Counted from the stretch's first letter, positions 24,310 to 36,618 are shown. The stretch is 64,000 nucleotides of DNA from Paraphysomonas bandaiensis (GCA_965644295.1 CBFFRP010000357.1:1-64000), one strand, 5' to 3'. Notes: generated by a model not told the origin, from the sequence alone. Program-made: numbers and translations.

Positions 24310-25442
24310 AATATTTTTTGGTGAGACAATGTAGTTCACGTGCTAGCACGGTTGCACTGTGATGTGTTTTGAAGTTTAATCTACGATAATAGTTACTTCG
24401 TCGTGTAGGAGAAAGTAAACAGAGACGACAGAATTAAAAAAAACAGCGACGATAATTTTTTCTTGTAAATTTGCTACATTGACACCACTACTTCAGCCTA
24501 TCTGAGCAGATACAGTCGCTACAGTTTAGTTTACCTCATATATTTCATCCATTACACTCCTGACTATTTTGTTGAATAAACAAATTGAAATTACTTAAAG
24601 CTGAGGTGACATCGTTGATCTTTGCTATAGTTTAAGGTTTTGAAATTATAACCGTTGGTGAAAAATACAGTAGTTTAATACAGTATTACGTCACTTTGAT
24701 AAAGTACTTTGACGTATAATATATACTAGATAAATTGAATTATAGGTAGCATTGTGATTGTCTAAGATTGTAATTGATTGAGAGAGTGAAACCAATGAAA
24801 AGTATAGCAAGTTGCAGTGAAAGATGAGAAATGGTACACGTTATCATAACACCAATCGAGACATTTGTGAGGTACGACACTGCCGACTCAGATATACTAC
24901 AGTGTAAAGTCGACTACTAAATCAGACGGGACAATATAAAAGACTTGTCAGCCACCAATCTCAAGAGAGGATGAACCTTTCCCGGCTATTAGCACTGTGT
25001 TCTTCACTGTGCACTCGATGATGCTTCAATGGCTAGTCTTGCATCCACTTCATTGGAATCATACAGCAGATGACATGTCTGGTGCATTGAGATACACTGT
25101 TGGAAGCATTGACTTGCACCTGTGTGTTGATGACATCACAGGAGTGCACAGCGTTGAGTAGCATCAACACATACAGCACCATATCCAGATATAGATATCA
25201 GGATATCCATACATACATACATCATTACATTGAGTGGAGTGGAGTGTCTGTGTGCATAGCTATTTGTATGCTGTACTGGTATACCGGTAGTAGAGTACAG
25301 TGTAGCAGTGGAGTACACACAGTATACTCAGAGGTGTATAAGTACAATACGTAGTATGGCATGGTATGGTATGGTATACATAGAGGTGGTGTACAGCATA
25401 ACCTGGAGATGGACACACACCATACATCTAGTATGGATGATA
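24310..25442. other. Intergenic, no gene seen
   Basis: AT-rich to about 24.9 kb, with an aataaa-type signal near 24585 that could serve the lipase gene. The remainder is TACA- and GTATGG-rich simple sequence. Short frames here look random. Confidence 0.5.
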
Positions 25443-25580
25443 TGCATCTTATTTTTTCGGAAAGCAATTGAAGCAAAAACCTTCTATACTACTAACATAC
25501 AACTACGGCTGGAATACAGATAATTGTTGTCTCAATATATATGCATCTTTGAACAAAAATATACAAAGGATGCCAATACG
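25443..25580 (-). repeat. Right arm of the distant inverted repeat (family D)
   Basis: Reverse-complement partner of 19851-19982, about 5.6 kb away on the far side of the lipase-GTPase gene. It ends about 135 bp before the start of the tetraspan gene. Confidence 0.8.
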
Positions 25581-25715
25581 ATGTACTGGACTGCAGTCTC
25601 CATATCTATCTACTGGCTGTATAGGAGTACACGCCTGCTGCCTCTACATATACATACATACATCAACAGCCGGCGTTAACACACCTCCACAAAGCCCCCC
25701 CCCCCCTCCCATACA

Positions 25716-26414
25716 ATGATATCCCAGTTCTTTGAGAGTAAACGCATGGCATGCATGGGCACTGTGGTGTTCTTGACCGGCCTGTCAATGGTGTTTTATA
25801 TAGTGGGGCTGTCCGCCTGGTCAAACAACAGCGACACGGTATTAAACACACACTGGGCGTACTCTCTATCAGGAAGAGACAATGATCACATAACTGTCAT
25901 TGGATTACGTTCAGTGTTTTCATTTGATCTGGATAATGATGACTATCAGCGGACTGATCTGTCAGACTGTGACAGTGATGATGACTCATGTAAGAACTGT
26001 ATGAATGCCGGTGAAACTGCTCTTGGAATGTGTATTCTGGCCTTCTTTTGCTGTATGTTGGCAGCTGTATTCAGCATTGTTCGTTTATTTAAATTTATCG
26101 ACTCTGCCCTGTGGAGAAAGGTGTCCATTTCCGTTTTCTCACTCACTCTATTTTGGACAATCATTGCAGTCAGTGTCTTCACTAATCAGTGTGTAAATAA
26201 CCTTGGTGTTATTGTTGGGTATACTATCACGCGTTATGGACCGGGATATAACTGCGTGACTTTCAATATCTGCTGGCTTTTGATTGGTTTAGTGGTGCAT
26301 ATATTAACTCCTGCCGGAGGGCCCAAGGAGAAGGACGACACGCTAAATGACCCCCTTCACGTACCAGCGGAGGAGGAGAGAGGCTCCGAAAAAGACTCGT
26401 CTAACCAGGTGTAG
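25716..26414 (+). CDS. Four-transmembrane (claudin/PMP22-like topology) membrane protein
   Basis: A 232-residue single-exon protein. Four hydrophobic segments are visible: about residues 12-34 (TVVFLTGLSMVFYIVGLSAW), 100-122 (LGMCILAFFCCMLAAVFSIV), 134-153 and 180-200. The first loop, between TM1 and TM2, is long and acidic (LSDCDSDDDSCKNC, with a CxxC). The C terminus is a charged soluble tail (PAEEERGSEKDSSNQV). This layout fits the claudin/PMP22/Sur7-like tetraspan group, but no diagnostic motif lets me name a family. ATG 25716 is the first in frame; ATG 25746 is a possible alternative. A run of C residues (about 25689-25701) lies just upstream. Likely plasma-membrane or vesicle location. 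Confidence 0.75.
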   Translation: MISQFFESKRMACMGTVVFLTGLSMVFYIVGLSAWSNNSDTVLNTHWAYSLSGRDNDHITVIGLRSVFSFDLDNDDYQRTDLSDCDSDDDSCKNCMNAGETALGMCILAFFCCMLAAVFSIVRLFKFIDSALWRKVSISVFSLTLFWTIIAVSVFTNQCVNNLGVIVGYTITRYGPGYNCVTFNICWLLIGLVVHILTPAGGPKEKDDTLNDPLHVPAEEERGSEKDSSNQV

Positions 26415-27188
26415 GTTGTTTTCGCTAACTATCTCTAATTGGAATTGTTTCCTGTGTTGTCATTCTTGTAATCGAGTATCTTCGGTAATGTTTGGTAGTC
26501 ATTACATGTAACATCACTTTAAAATTAAGTAATCAACTGAGTTTATGGTTTAAATTAATGTTTACACTCACGAATTAAGATTTTACTTGATTATTCAATT
26601 TTAGTAGTATGTGTATTTTATATTGCAATGTACAATATACAATATATTGTTTCAAATCAATGGATACAAATTTAGATCACTTGCACTGCTAACGTCATTA
26701 CGAAGGTTGGAATATACGGTTATCTTATCATTGTGGATTACCTATAACTGTGTAATATATCGTTAACTCACTTTTAAATGGATGCAATATCATTACTAAG
26801 ATAGAAGACAGTATATGTTTTTACCTAATAATGAAGTTAAATGTCTAAATTCTCTCCTGGTGCCTGGTGCTAATATGAGCACTGTTTTGTTTAATGGATA
26901 CCTCACCATTATTGTTCGAAACTTTTTCAGGTGCTTACAAAACAGAACATATAAATTCGTGAGGTATTATATTTAAAAGATCGATAGCTACATAACCATA
27001 TATAGAAAATATAATGTTAGAGAAAATTCGACGGGTGGAAGGAGTAAACAATAATCTATTATGTTACTATTCGTACACGAGGAAGGTAGCATGACAAGTA
27101 ACAGTAGTACAGAACCAACTATACTTGTGGTATCTAGCTCTAACAATCTAGTTCAGCGGATGACTAGAAGAATGTGAGAATAGATTAG
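26415..27188. other. Intergenic AT-rich DNA between convergent genes
   Basis: The spacer separates the end of the tetraspan gene (+) and the end of the kelch gene (-). I see no coding sequence. Short AT palindromes such as tacaatatacaatatattg occur near 26630. Confidence 0.5.
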
Positions 27189-30100
27189 CTAACTACCTTT
27201 GCTCTTCTTTCCTGAACTAGCTTTAGTCGTCACTACATCACCTCTTCCCCTGGATTTACCCCGACGCATAGGCTCTTCCCCGACGCTCTGTTCCAGCTCA
27301 GCAAGCTGCACAATAACCGGCAAGACATCCTCATATCGCCGCTGACTGATGCTGAAGGCAATGCGTTTTATCTCTTTATCGGACAGCGGCTCGCGGCTGA
27401 TTGGCTGAGCAGAACCTGAGAACGCATTCATGTTACCATCAAATAATGAATTAACGTATAATAAGAAATATTATAGGACACTAGTCGTAGACTACGTTCG
27501 CACGCCTTACCTGTGACCTCTACACATGGTGGTGTGGAATTATCTTCGCTTTCGTCTGTATGGGTCACAAGGTCACCATCCATATTTACCAATCCCATAG
27601 ACCACATTTCCACAGCCTGCTTTTTCCAGTACACACTAGTGCGACTATTCAAGCAACATGTTAGCAAACAGAATATTACATGAAAACATAGATGGTACTA
27701 CGTCATATCACTAAAAATAGCAACACAATAAACCTTGACGCTACACACACCTGTAGAACTCTCGCAGACTTTCTACACCCTCCGCAGGAGTGGCGGCCAT
27801 TGCAGCATTTTTACCAACACATAATGGAATTTGTTGTTCATCTTCCCCACCCATCGGCAGGCGACTACGTAACTCTGCCATCTCCGCTCGAATTCCCATT
27901 CCACTACCACCACCGGCAGCGCGATCATGTTTCGATTTGCCTCCCTTGGAAGACTTCTTTTTCTCCTTTCGCGATTGCTCCTCTTCCTCATCAGAGTCGC
28001 CATCAGAACAACTATCTTCCTCACTATCGCTACCTTCCCCTGTCATTTCACTCTGGTCATCATCCTCCCCTTTCCAGACTAACTCACTCATACTTCCCTC
28101 TAAGACGCGTCGCCAACAGTCCCGTTTGTTGAGATCTAAGCTCCAGCAGTCGTCCAAAGTTACCTCCACATCACCAATCTCCGTCACGCCACCATATACG
28201 TGCAGAGTGCACCCTTTCATGACCAAGCATGGATTGATGCGCCCTACTGGTGCCAGAGAATGCTCCGCAAAATATCTCTGTAAGGGGTTCGAATATTCCT
28301 GTACTTCATCGATGGGGTCTTCTTTGGAATGTATCAAAACCACATCAGACAGGTCAGCTTGACCGACAGTATCATCTGGGTCACGTGATGTCTCAGGGGC
28401 ATGAACTAATACCGTAGAGCTATCCATTGCACATGGTGCAGACAAAGATAAATGCTCGAGGTTGCGTGCTATCTCGGAGGAGTCAGAGGGGGTACCTACA
28501 GCACATCACACCGTTACAGTCCTTGCCACTTCACATTCGCAAGGCTTAATTAAACTGAAGCACGTACTCTACTAAATTCATAAAAAGAAGTCCATACCAT
28601 GATTAGGAGAGCGTAATTGCGCTTTCTCATCCACTTTCACCCAATCGTCGTCTGCACTACTCTCCGTACGCACCCTTTCCGGCGCCTGAGACATATCTTC
28701 CTCCTTTTCATTCCGTACTTCCATATCTTTATGCTCAACTCCATCCATCCCATCGTCCTCTCCAAAGTCTTCGTCGATATTGACATACACGACATTGCCA
28801 CTGTCGTCAATATACCCAAAAAAATTTCCTGTGTTGGCGAGATCGTTTTCATCCTGATCTACCTCATCCTCATCATCACTACTCCCACTGTCATCTTCCT
28901 CTTCGCTGATCTCACCCTCCTCTCTTTCCTCTACCATGCCTTTCTTCTTATCTCTACGTTTCTTTTTCCCTCCATCCACACGGGGTTTCTTTAATCCTAG
29001 CTCATACCAACGCTTTCTTTCGAAGTCGAATGCATAGAGGTCGTTGTAAAACATGCTCTCTATAGTATGCCTCGGACCCTCTCGGTCATACACACCACCG
29101 AAGTATATGCCTTTGTTCTTGTACGTTATCATACTAGCCCCGCAGCGGGGAGTAGGGGCATTTCCTTTATTAGATATCTACAGAAAATCACCAATCATAT
29201 GACAAATACTACATGGAATATGGTAAAATGTTTATATATTACATACAGGTATCAACCAAAATCGGGTAAACATTTACCTTTTGCCACGTCGCTTTACTTG
29301 TGTCGAGTCTCTGCACACCACCTCCAGACGCAACGACTCCTCTCAGACTGAGCATCCACATATCATTATGAATTTTTCCCTCGCTTTTGCGAGAGGCGTT
29401 CTTCTCTTTCGAGTAACCACCGTACACAAATATGGCATCCTCTGCATAGGACGTAAATTACAAACAAGAACGCAACTTTTATGGTATCTCTGATGAAAGG
29501 ATACCGACAACATTAAAGAGCTGTGCTATCAGGACCAAACATATATATACATATATATGACATCACTCCACTACAGCAGTACCTGCAGGGTGGATAGTCA
29601 TAAGGAAGCCACTGCGGGGTTTGGGTGCTGGGGCGTACATCCGCTCTGCGTATCATCGTGAGAGTGTAAAGTGTGCACATGCAACAAGACAGACTGTGCA
29701 TTAGAATGTGGAAGTTTCGATACACTGGGCACATTACCTGGCACTTGAATCCATCGCTCGTCCTGCAATGAAAATATGTACAGATCCCCGAACCACCTCA
29801 CCTGATGACCCAGAAACGAATTACAGCCAGTCGTCACGACTCAAATATCAAAATAATAGTAGCAGCAGAGAAGCAAACATGAACACTCATATTAATAGAA
29901 ACTTCACACATATTAGTTGTATTTGATTCAATTATATACACTCGGTAAACAGACCGACCTCTTTTAGAGCTTCATAAAATCCTCCAAATAAAACGATGAA
30001 ATTTCTCCACACTACCATACGGTGCCCCGATCTAAAGTAGAGTGAAAAAAGAACAACAAGATAACGCACAAATTCATCACAGGAATGGCTCATCACAAAT

Positions 30101-30734
30101 AAATAGTGATAAACTCACCTGGCACTAGGAGCCTCTCCCTTGCATGGCACTTCCCTCCAAACATTGGTCTTTAGGTTTAACGCCCACATGTCTCTGTAGT
30201 GATGGAACTGATCCAGGGTAGCATACTCGCCTCCGAATATGTATAAGTGATCCTAGAATATACAAGTCACATTAACTCGACTCACAGTACATAGAGGTTC
30301 TTATGTTCATTGGAATACGCATTTCGTACCTTGAAAAAGACAGCCTGGTGGGAGCACCTCGGCGACGGAGTATTTAGGGACTCAATCTGCTTCCATTCAC
30401 CTTTCTCAATATTCCATCGATACAATTCATTGTAGACTACTGTACTCTCACCATCACAGAACTCACCCCCAAACATCAGCATCTCATTATTCGGTAATGC
30501 AGTTAATGAGAAATTACTACGAGGTGATGGCTGTGAACATGGTGTGATAGTAACAGCTGTACGTGCTTTATCTTTCTGTTGATATTCCGCTAGAATGGAT
30601 TCGATGTCATCCTCTCCCTGGTCTTTAATCTCTTTCTTAGCACGCTTTAATGTGGCTTTCTGTTGTTTGGCTGCTATACGTGCTTTCTTAGCTGCAATCT
30701 TTGCTTGATCGTTACTCTTATCTTTCTTTCCCAT
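27189..30734 (-). CDS. Kelch-repeat protein, KLHDC4 family, with C-terminal DUF4110-type region
   Basis: Nine exons on the minus strand: 30734-30330, 30252-30119, 30031-29959, 29801-29738, 29441-29278, 29177-28598, 28495-27751, 27644-27511 and 27415-27189. All have GT-AG borders and join in phase to 841 residues. The start MGKKDKSND and the lysine/alanine-rich helix after it (KIAAKKARIAAKQQK) are characteristic of KLHDC4. Kelch blades follow with repeated GG-Y/F signatures (LMFGGEF, LYIFGGEY, IVLFGGFY, IFVYGGYS, IYFGGVYDREGP, LHVYGGVTE). Two acidic low-complexity stretches interrupt the later blades. The end (LREFYSRTSVYW) matches the DUF4110 signature found at the C terminus of this family. 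The exact cellular role of KLHDC4 is poorly known. It is divergent with the gene at 31282. Confidence 0.92.
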
Positions 30735-31281
30735 ATCTGTGTGATGATAGAGAGAGATGTGGTTAGTGTGGTGTGTTAAGGCTTCTCTATCACTGTGTCT
30801 GTGTGTATATGTATGTGTATGTACATATATGTATGTGTGTGTGTGTATGGTATGAAGGAATAGAGAGGGGTGTGTACTGACCACTCTATACATACATACA
30901 TATAGTACATGTACTTCGTACTGCTGCGGTGTTCTGTCCATGTGTAGATGTACAGCGCGGTACAGTAGTACGGCAGCATGTATACCTATATCTACACATG
31001 GACACCCACCTCTACAACAGTGTACGGTATACCGGTATACAGCGTCATTCACGTACTGCTGCATGGTACTGCACTATATACTATATACCAGTATACCAGT
31101 ACACTATACACTGAAGTGAACCATATATATGTATGCATCAACCAGTACATATAGTGGAGTGAGTACAGAACTGCACTGTGCGTATATATGGATCCACATG
31201 CATACATATATATCTAGTATATCACCCATATCTAGACTCTTCAAACCAGGCTAAGGGAGAATTCTATTAATCATTGATAGC
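30735..31281. promoter_or_regulatory. Shared 547-bp divergent intergenic region
   Basis: It separates the start of the kelch gene (-) from the start of the acetoacetate-decarboxylase-like gene (+). It is rich in TG/CA and TATG simple sequence (30790-30850 especially) and small palindromes such as gtataccggtatac near 31026. It presumably holds both promoters; no specific element is provable. Confidence 0.45.
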
Positions 31282-32408
31282 ATGAGCCATTTCAAAGCAC
31301 TGGGATTCGCTATAGCTCTATTGGTTGGGTGTCTTGAGGTGCGCAACATGTGGTTCATGTCCAAACAGGTTCACTCGCACAGCATAACCACAAAAACAAG
31401 TGAAATACAGATACCTATTCTATACAGCAACAGTAGCTTTGCTGCTGCTTATTATTTGGTAGATTCGAATGTGGCTCAACAGTTTTTACCTGAGAAGCTT
31501 GAGATAAACTCGTTGCCATTCACTAGCAGTGTATTTGTTGGTTTGTATGTGTTTGACTATCGTAATAGTTCGATTGGATCATATAAAGAGATATCACTGG
31601 TTGTCCCAACAAAGAAGAAAGGTGTACATGTGTCAGTAAATATTGCCTGGTATGACTTCTTGGCTAGGATGTACCATGCATCATGGGTGCTACCATCCAT
31701 TGAATCGAAACACACAGGTATACTCCACATATTTTGACTTTAAAACATAAGATCTTGATTTCCTGTGTGAAGCACACTGTCTTTATCCATGTGTTCTGTA
31801 AATGCAAGTACCCCACTGTAAACTATAGAGATATATTGACACATGTAACTGGATGCTATCAGGGGTCTATTATATTTCATCGGCTGTTACTGCCCCCCAT
31901 GTTGCATCTCTTAGTTCAGAACTATGGGGTATCCATCGTTACGTGGCAGATATTTCTACTGATTTCTCTAGCATAAGTAGATTTGAGGCGGATATAGCAG
32001 GTGAACTGAAGACATCTGGCAATACTGGATTTTTTTCCTTCAGTGGATTTCCGTTTTCTATCCTGTCACTCCACACTGCTGATGACATGCAAGGTAAACA
32101 AAGTATTTTGCGGACATCAATGGAGGTTGGACATAAATTGATATGGGGGGGACATGTAAGTGATATCTTATATCTGCTATATCTATACATGCGTGATTCG
32201 ATTGTGGTCGTGGATGCCATTTCTAATGTTGTTTGTTGTGGTTATATATTTCCCGTAGAGATCATGTAAAACATCAGTCACTGGCAGTGGGCCACTATCT
32301 GATACATTGAGTGCACTCGGGTTGCACGATATTGCTCCTGTATTCACCGCTCGGTCCGATGAGTTTAGTGGAGTTTTACCGCTAGGAAAGTTTGTCGATA
32401 AAACGTAG
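31282..32408 (+). CDS. Acetoacetate-decarboxylase-like protein with N-terminal hydrophobic segment
   Basis: Three exons: 31282-31717, 31863-32155 and 32259-32408, joining in phase to 292 residues. The N terminus (ALGFAIALLVGCLEV) is a signal peptide or signal anchor. The body has the ADC-like pattern: LPEKLEINSLPF, then FVGLYVFDYRNSSIGSYKEI, then HTGVYYISSAVTA followed by ELWGIHRYVADI. These match the typical P-x-L, D-Y, G-Y-x-E and R-E-x-x-G-x-P-K order of acetoacetate-decarboxylase-like domains. I did not see a clear Schiff-base lysine in the expected WG-P-K position (here WGIHRY), so decarboxylation is doubtful and another small-molecule role is likely. Two N-x-S/T sites suit passage through the secretory route. 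Confidence 0.6.
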
Positions 32409-32900
32409 AGTTCAAGATACTGAACTTGAAAAGTACTATCGCGCTTTCCAGTTTACGATGAAATATATGGCTTTGCTGTGATGGTGTCTGTTGTACATTT
32501 TTTGAGGACGTGTTGTGGAGAGAGATATCTGTCATCCAGCGCAAGTTATTAAGTTATAGGAACATTGTATAGAAGTGTATTTATACATTTATACTTTGCA
32601 GTATAATGGTTAAATCAGTTAAGTATTAGGGCACTTGCATTAAAGAATACGAATCTGTATTCGATTAGGGTTACTTTACTACACAGCAAAGGTGCAATCT
32701 GTACGGTTTTCAAGATTTGCAGCCGCATGTGGCATGCGCCACTAGCTGCAGCAATTTTACTTTTATCAATAACACTCCATTGATACACATATAAAACTGC
32801 ATTAAAGAATGAAAAATGTTTTACTGTAGGCCAATTCAATACTCTAAAGACTCACAATATAAAATATAATATATATAAATTAGAAATTAGTATCTGCGCG
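32409..32900. other. Intergenic spacer between convergent genes
   Basis: No credible gene. A short phrase gcattaaagaat occurs twice (about 32637 and 32801). It presumably contains both 3' ends. Confidence 0.45.
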
Positions 32901-33629
32901 CTATAATTTAATATGGTAATGATACATTAACTGATCGTCGTCGTATGCGTGTTCTTGTCCAACAGAAATACATTTACGGGCTTTTATATGCAATTCAGGC
33001 GAGTACGGCTTGCCTACTAATAAACTGCGGCAGCACTCAATATCAGCGACAGGCACTGTTAAGTTGCACAGAGGTCGCAGAGAATGTAGCTCTGATGCAG
33101 ACTTCCAACTAGAGTGAAGAACAATTGCAAACCTCAATCCAAACCAAGGGCCATAAACAGGATGAAGTACAAGCTGCAATTCATCCATAAATACACCAAT
33201 ACCGGTTTCCAGGGCCAAGTGCTGAAACGCTACTAGAAATGGGTCTGCAGTGTGAGAATAGTGCACATTGCAGTTAATGTTATTTCGTAAAGCAATGTCA
33301 GCACACCCATTTGCAATAGTTGGGGTTAGAATAGAATCAAAAGGATTTTTGTGGCCTTTCTCCAAGAGGTTTTTAGCTGCGGGCCACAACTTACGGGAGT
33401 TCCCAACACATAATACAATGCAATCGGCTGGTAAACATTGCATTGGCTGACTAAAACCTTTGATCCTTGAATTGTATGCATCTGTAGAATTAAAACCAAA
33501 TACATCAAAGTTATTGGTCGAAAGATATTCGCACATTTCGTTTACTGCACTGCCAATGCTATATTCTCGCTTCGTCATTGTGATTCCAATACTATTACGA
33601 TATTTCGGCAAGTTTGTTAAACGTAGCAT
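32901..33629 (-). CDS. MMACHC-like cobalamin-processing protein
   Basis: A 242-residue single exon. MMACHC removes the upper ligand of incoming vitamin B12 derivatives using glutathione or flavin and passes cobalamin on to methionine synthase and methylmalonyl-CoA mutase. Similarity rests on order and motifs: a CIVLCVGNSRKLW strand followed by AAKNLLEKG (vertebrate proteins have a comparable LVLSTP strand), then DPFLVAFQHLALETG, then the family's strong HP-x-Y/F-G-x-WF-x-x-R block, here HPVYGPWFGLRFAIVL. Length is close to the conserved core, without the disordered tail of animal proteins. The extra N-terminal 17 residues before MTKREYS could be a targeting peptide, or the second Met may be the real start. 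Divergent from the HTH gene at 33995. Confidence 0.7.
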   Translation of the reverse strand: MLRLTNLPKYRNSIGITMTKREYSIGSAVNEMCEYLSTNNFDVFGFNSTDAYNSRIKGFSQPMQCLPADCIVLCVGNSRKLWPAAKNLLEKGHKNPFDSILTPTIANGCADIALRNNINCNVHYSHTADPFLVAFQHLALETGIGVFMDELQLVLHPVYGPWFGLRFAIVLHSSWKSASELHSLRPLCNLTVPVADIECCRSLLVGKPYSPELHIKARKCISVGQEHAYDDDQLMYHYHIKL

Positions 33630-33994
33630 AGGGTACAGGTATGACCAGTGCTCCGTTGATTACAGTAAGCACAGCATTCAGCTTTTGCAAGCTTATAATC
33701 CGTGCATTGTTCTTGTCATGGCATGCACACCTATGCATCGCTTGCAAGCCCTGCCTATATTTGTCCACCATACTAAAACTGAAACTTGTGTCTGTTTAAG
33801 ATATCGTTCAGTGTTATATGGAACAAATAGGAAGAAAGAATTATTATAACGAACGCACTACTACGTAATTATACCGTACATCTACTGAATAAACACGAAG
33901 AAGTTGACTCTCTCCAGCTACATGCGTATCAGTTAAGTGACCATATCATCTACACACATACATATACATACATACATAGAGGGAGATACTTCAT

Positions 33995-35786
33995 ATGAAT
34001 TCGAATGATATAATCAACACTAATCCATACGATATGTCTGATAATGATACAACTGATCGATCTCCACGTAAAAGACGGAGAACGAACTACTCGCTATCGG
34101 ATAATAAGACCAAGATAGAACACGCTGTAAAGTACCTCTTAGAGTGTAATCTACAGAAGCCGAATGTCAGAGCAGTAGCTGAACGAAGAGGGATTCCATA
34201 CAATACACTGGTGAGGGGTTACATGTGTGTAGATATGTGTGTGTGTGTGTAGATGTGTGTGTGTGTATAGTCACTGATGTTGCTGTGTGTTATCAGAGAG
34301 ATCACTACAAGAAGGCACAGGGACTTATGCCACCCCCTAGAAGGACACAATTCGAATACCCGATTCTATCAGAGTATACGGGTCCACCATTGTCTTGTGA
34401 GCGGAAGTCTCGATTGCCTTCTAGGTCATGCACGTCGTATGCTCCTTTCGATTCAAGGAGAAGAGGCCGTAAGCCTGTGTTGCCTCGTCTGGTGGAGTTT
34501 ATGCTAAAAGTATTTACCACTGAGATGGGGAAAATTGATCTTCCAGTTGATCGAACCCAGCTGAAACAAGTACGTATATCCCTTTCTCGTGTTGTGTTTG
34601 TTGATATGGTGCCCACTCTCCATCCGTCACGTAGCATAGTTTGTCATATGCTATACTTGTAGGTTGCTTTTAAACTGGCTTCGGACCTTGAATATCATGA
34701 CTTTAAGGCGACAGATATGTGGCTACAAGCGTTCCAGGTAGGATTAAATTATCCTTACATGTGATCCGCTGAACACATCTATATATAGGCGAGACATGAC
34801 ATCACTGTGGCCAATGGCAATTCTGTCAAGCGAAAGGTGAGTTAAACCGTTATGAGTGGTATGTTGACAATCGTTTATAGCTAAGTGTACTATGAATAAT
34901 TGAGTGCTTGCTTTGTAATGTAATTTGAATGGCACAGGGTTGGCGTCTTCATGATATTCCTGTGTATGGGTCCAGTAACTATGGTCCCAACGCTACCACT
35001 AATCGTGCAGCATCTGAAAACTCGGATCCTGCTTCTACTAATGAGAATACCCAGGAACAAGTGGTTGAGTCCAGTCATAAAAAAACCGATGATAGCTCGA
35101 GGGAAGGAGGAGAACGGGGAGAGAATGGATCTCTGCAGCCAGTGATGACTGAGAATGAGCTCCGTCATCGGGCGGTGGCCAGTTTCCGCTCCATACTGTC
35201 AGCCATACAGCAGTGCTTACATCAACTTCCGGAAACCACATGCCCAACAGGCACATATAGTACGGATACTCTCCCGTCTAAGCCGTGCGAGACCATTGAT
35301 GTTATGTCGATTCTCCCTGCGATATCGGAATGTGTCTGCGTTAACACCCCTATCCAGACCCAATTCCGAGAGGATGTCGTTGCCAGTACCCCTTCGTCTA
35401 GCCACCAGGCATTGTTCTCGCATATGGGTGGGCCAGGTATGGGCTTGTGAATCACGTTCTGTATGAATCGCGTTGTAATGGTTATTATCGTGTCAGACTC
35501 TACTGCTGTGTCCTCTGCACCTCCAACGCGACCGTCCTCATCAGCGCAAGAAGGCCAGTCTAACCGCGTCCTTTCTCTCTCAATGTTTACATCTGATGTT
35601 GGCCATGGAGGTACCGGTAGTATTCTGTCGGAAAACAACTCCTCCTCAGCAGCGTCTGCGTTGGCCGCTGCACAGGCGCTGTACCAAACTCCGTCTTCAT
35701 CTGACAGCGTGAGCGACATTCTTCTTCGCACAATGGGCATTAGAACCGGGTCCAACAAGAGATATAACGATGTCGCAATAGTGTAA
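33995..35786 (+). CDS. HTH DNA-binding protein with pipsqueak/CENP-B-like N terminus (domesticated-transposase type)
   Basis: Six exons: 33995-34210, 34297-34569, 34663-34737, 34789-34836, 34938-35436 and 35497-35786, joining in phase to 466 residues. Residues about 25-75 read like a Psq-type helix-turn-helix (KIEHAVKYLLE, NVRAVAERRGIPYNTL). Further on, FKATDMWLQAFQARHDI resembles the second, CENP-B-type HTH (S-x-x-WL-x-x-F-x-x-R). A basic block SPRKRRRT near residue 23 suits nuclear import. The remainder is Ser/Thr-rich and disordered, and I see no DDE catalytic domain. It is therefore either a host DNA-binding regulator or a domesticated transposon protein. Intron 1 is a TG microsatellite. 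It shares a 365-bp divergent promoter with the MMACHC-like gene. Confidence 0.75.
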
Positions 35787-36086
35787 TGGATGAAGGATTG
35801 TCATATTAAATATATACAAGGAATTGGGGATCTCCTATAGTGTGCGATGTAGTTCCTTGATTCTGAAGCTGATGTATTATGGATTGGTGTATTTCTTTGT
35901 GAAGTATACAGTCAAACACTGGTCGAGTGTAGTTTGAATGATTGACATTTATAATGATATGCTATTGTCTATTGTAGAACTCGCATGCATGGTGATATGA
36001 ACCCACATGGTTATGCATGTGGAGTTGCTGCGAAGGATATTACACTATATTATTACTCTTTATAATGATATTAATATATATTTTTA

Positions 36087-36618
36087 CCTACTAATTTAAA
36101 GTAGTTCATACCGCTCATATAATAGGTAGTGTGGTGCTCCCTTAATTACTAATATTGAGTTAAATAGCAGACTCTACAAATTTTAACTATTTCTCGCTCT
36201 CCACTAGTACATCAGGATCTTCTTGCAGGACTTCATGGAGGGTATAAGCATCCAAGCATCCCACAACATGTAATTGGCTCGTAGGAACAGCAACAATTCT
36301 AGACGATATAGATTCATGTTTCTACGCCCAGGTATCATAATCAACTTTGCACGACTAAAGAGACTCTCAACAACAACATTACATTGTGCTTGTAAAGGAG
36401 ATACTCTATAAACTATAAAGTATCTTAATAACACTCAGTTCTATATATAGCATATATCAAGTACCAGTACATACATGTCATTATTAATGGGATGCCATTA
36501 ATGATCCATTAATGGTAGTCCGGTTCTCAGCAATTATAATGGCATTAATAAATAATGTCCCGGAAAATATAATGGCATTACCATTAATGCCATTACCCTT
36601 AACGGTTATTAGGCCCTG
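36087..36618 (-). mobile_element. Truncated, inverted hAT family A copy
   Basis: The CAGGGCC end lies at 36618 reading left, with the same ATTAATGG palindromic subterminal DNA as the copy at 17380. Homology stops at about 36087 where the right inverted repeat should be (both copies share ttagtaggta there), so this copy lacks one terminus and most of the transposase. Confidence 0.8.
36204..36434 (-). pseudogene. hAT transposase C-terminal remnant
   Basis: A 76-residue open frame containing NVVVESLFSRAKLIM, then RRNMNLYRLELLLF, then ANYMLWDA. This is the same C-terminal dimerisation region as in the 17.8-kb pseudogene but better preserved (ESLFSRAK rather than ERLSSRTK). The N-terminal finger and catalytic core are missing. 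Confidence 0.8.

Noticed and set aside
30735-31064. Upstream extension of the kelch protein to 31064
   Set aside because: The family start MGKKDK is at 30734; the extension is simple-sequence promoter DNA.
33460-33849. Forward frame opposite the MMACHC-like gene
   Set aside because: It overlaps a gene with recognisable family motifs and shows no motif of its own.
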